Positions 63,470 to 64,000 of a stretch of 64,000 bases of DNA are shown piece by piece. Within the stretch, counting starts at the first letter, position 1; every line of letters starts with the position of its first letter. Source of the stretch: Salticus scenicus. Its lineage: Eukaryota > Arthropoda > Arachnida > Araneae > Salticidae. Where the stretch lies: assembly GCA_963930645.1 (NCBI GenBank), contig OZ005649.1, positions 81,143,126-81,207,125 of the forward strand, read 5' to 3'. The notes beneath the pieces were generated by a model. The model was not told where the DNA came from. It made no database searches and saw nothing but the letters and a program-made list of their open reading frames with translations. A program made the translations under genes and the position numbers.

Positions 63470-64000
63470 GAGTGTTTATAAAGTCCCGGACCCATTTTGA
63501 TGTTTAATAACTCATAAAATAATAAAGATAGATTAAAATTAATAACATAAATGGTTAGATAGACTCAAAAAGTTTCATGACCTTTGTCAACGAACTTACA
63601 CGTGTGCCCCCTTAGTCGCACGGAGAATATCAAGTCGATAGTCAATTTCACGCCAGGTAGCGGCAAGCATGTCGGCATCCACAGAGGCTATTGCGGTTGT
63701 AATTCTGACTTTTAGGTCATCAATGTTCGACACTCTCCTCCTGTAAACATTGTCCTTTACAAATCCCCAAAGGAAAAAGTCCAGCGGCGTTATATCAGGT
63801 GATCTGGGTGGCCAAGGAATTGGACCTCCTCGCCCAATCCATCTTCATGGAAAATGGTCATTCAAAGAACTATAAACGATGGTACCCCAATGAGGTGGTG
63901 CACCATCTTGTTGCGAAAAGATACGAAGTTTTCCAACATGTCTAAGTATACGACTGATGAGACCGTCTTTTCTGTAAAAAAGAAAGGTTCAATGACTCAG
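63470..64000 (-). mobile_element. E4: second DD41D-type transposon, cut by the window edge
   Basis: TA at 63468-63469 precedes the terminus GAGTGTTTATAAAGTCCCGG. The minus-strand transposase fragment at 64000-63596 follows. The other end is outside the window. Confidence 0.75.
63596..64000 (-). pseudogene. E4 transposase, C-terminal part
   Basis: The minus-strand frame contains the second catalytic Asp in IFSQQDGAPPHWG, then GRGGPIPWPPRSPDITPLDF with the third Asp, FFLWGFVKDNVYRRRV, a DADMLAATWREIDYRLDI segment, and stop TAA at 63598-63596. A TGA at 63847-63845 (after NDHFP) interrupts it. The second and third Asp are 41 positions apart, counting the stop, matching E3. The N-terminal HTH and first Asp lie beyond the window. 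Confidence 0.8.

Overview
The window is A+T-rich animal DNA with GT-AG spliceosomal introns, very many long homopolymer and (AT)n tracts, and a dense layer of decayed class II transposons. Transposase remains with a DUF4817-type helix-turn-helix, a pogo/jerky-type transposase and numerous Tc1/mariner relics point to an arthropod, most likely a chelicerate such as a spider. That attribution is inference; there is no operon, phage or CRISPR structure and no rRNA.

Only one host protein gene can be assembled. It lies on the minus strand between 46456 and 18257: five exons (46456-46417, 43567-43447, 21765-21617, 20621-20465, 18473-18257), all bounded by AG/GT and all in phase, give 227 residues and a stop. 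The product is a signal-peptide protein with 12 cysteines in the mature part. Its second intron is 21.7 kb long. A perfect tRNA-Thr(UGU) cloverleaf at 4023-4094 sits inside an inverted repeat.

Layout. 1-18 kb: non-coding, with a TIR element (2334-2883), the tRNA foldback, a tandem-repeat block (7.9-9.0 kb), a MITE-like family in both orientations (7.65, 8.24 and 11.9 kb), microsatellites and a second diverged tandem block (16.3-16.8 kb). 18-21.8 kb: the last three exons. 21.8-43.4 kb: intron 2. It holds a diverged tandem duplication whose left copy was split by a Tc1-like transposon (E1, 22925-29555). E1 was itself split by a second Tc1-like element (E2, about 23577-26173) and by a DD41D-type element with roughly 300-bp TIRs (E3, 26196-28625), which carries a 170-bp MITE. 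The intron also has tRNA-derived repeats (30.1-30.3 kb), a 320-bp tandem array (30.7-32.8 kb), a deleted mariner (35.9-36.4 kb), a MITE nested in its own relative (37.1-37.7 kb) and a 2.7-kb pogo-like element with a C-terminal PHD-like finger (39.2-41.9 kb). Intron 1 holds a piggyBac-type MITE. 46.5-64 kb: mostly foldback and TIR elements, a 2704-bp hAT-like transposon with a clean 8-bp target duplication (52907-55610), and at the right edge the 3' end of another DD41D-type transposase.

All the transposases are broken by stops, frameshifts or insertions, so the transposition machinery is probably dead here. The nesting gives a readable insertion order.
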